Assembly: GCA_030426685.1 (NCBI GenBank)
Contig: JAUHYC010000018.1
Span: 1-62,009 of the forward strand
DNA: 62,009 nucleotides
Reading direction: 5' to 3'
From: Alphaproteobacteria bacterium
GTDB taxonomy: Bacteria > Pseudomonadota > Alphaproteobacteria > Rhodobacterales > Rhodobacteraceae
Shown: positions 61,969 through 62,009 of the stretch, in pieces
Position numbering within the stretch: the first letter of the stretch is position 1
Layout: each line of letters begins with the position of its first letter
Program-made: the position numbers and the translations under genes
Notes under the pieces: model-generated
The model's input: the letters and a program-made list of their open reading frames with translations, nothing else
Database searches by the model: none
Told to the model about the DNA's origin: nothing

Positions 61969-62009
61969 CGCGCAAACTTCTTATGCTTCAACCGCTTGGG
62001 CTCCAGCGC
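61965..62009 (-). CDS. C-terminal end of an unidentified gene (partial)
   Basis: The minus strand at the window edge reads ALEPKRLKHKKFAR followed by TGA. The basic C-terminus suggests a nucleic-acid-binding protein, but there is too little to name it. Its stop overlaps the GTG of the next gene by 4 bp, a sign that the frame is real. Confidence 0.5.
   Translation of the reverse strand, partial: ALEPKRLKHKKFAR

Overview
The window is a chromosome segment from a high-GC alphaproteobacterium, almost certainly a Roseobacter-group member of the Rhodobacterales close to Ruegeria. The signs are an RpoHII-type sigma factor, a LuxI homologue with all the family residues, the paired TIGR02186/TSUP genes, a leucine dehydrogenase divergent from an Lrp regulator, and the orders lpoA<>rsmI-yraN-gshB and mreBCD-mrdA-rodA. 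The assignment rests on gene content and protein similarity as I remember it, not on a search. I found no rRNA, tRNA, CRISPR array, prophage or classical insertion sequence. Nearly all of the window is ordinary, densely packed housekeeping chromosome, with many 4-bp ATGA overlaps.

Layout. 1-3055 (+): an N-acyl-homoserine lactone synthase behind a 16-bp lux-box-like palindrome, then a RecD-like helicase and an SDR. 3059-4745 (-): TIGR02186 protein and TSUP anion exporter. 5000-9731 (-): a BMP-type nucleoside ABC importer (binding protein, ATPase, two permeases). 9880-14004 (-): rimI, tsaB, Nfu protein, chromene-carboxylate isomerase, universal stress protein, branched-chain aminotransferase and Lrp, with leucine dehydrogenase divergent (14135-15184) and ending at a clear intrinsic terminator. 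15247-22545: trpS, a rhomboid-fold protein without its catalytic residues, murJ, glnD and an LpoA-like lipoprotein. 22633-24856 (+): rsmI, yraN, gshB. 24853-28454 (-): YifB ATPase, a GST with a C-terminal TRASH/YHS-like Cys motif, a CobC-like phosphatase and cobU. 28565-35139 (+): rpoHII, chaN, coaBC, dut, a membrane-anchored MoeB and an M3 peptidase. 35136-41695 (-): the cell-shape operon mreB-mreC-mreD-mrdA-rodA, then ghrA. 41850-48627: rlmJ, leuA with a leader-peptide region, an SDR, a MORN-repeat protein and nadE. 48899-59787: small ORFan, FAD oxidoreductase, MBL hydrolase, DUF1801, gltX, GGCT, NsrR-like Rrf2 regulator with an FNR box, an FtsX-type ABC pair, SGNH esterase, a SRAP protein without its catalytic Cys, and an L,D-transpeptidase. 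59955-62009: cold-shock protein, then an accessory patch with a REP-associated tyrosine transposase (RAYT), three paired REP elements (BIMEs), and small membrane and secreted proteins.

The points most worth following are these. One BIME lies in frame inside the RAYT gene that presumably mobilises it, and two longer BIMEs flank an unlisted 57-aa membrane protein. The SRAP/HMCES protein has Pro in place of the DNA-crosslinking Cys2. The rhomboid homologue has lost Ser, His and the oxyanion residues. leuA has a putative leaderless leader peptide ending in Leu/Ile codons. An ECF (RpoE)-like promoter lies upstream of rpoHII, and an FNR box upstream of the NsrR-like gene. Two identical 10-bp palindromes lie about three helical turns apart upstream of the RAYT gene.
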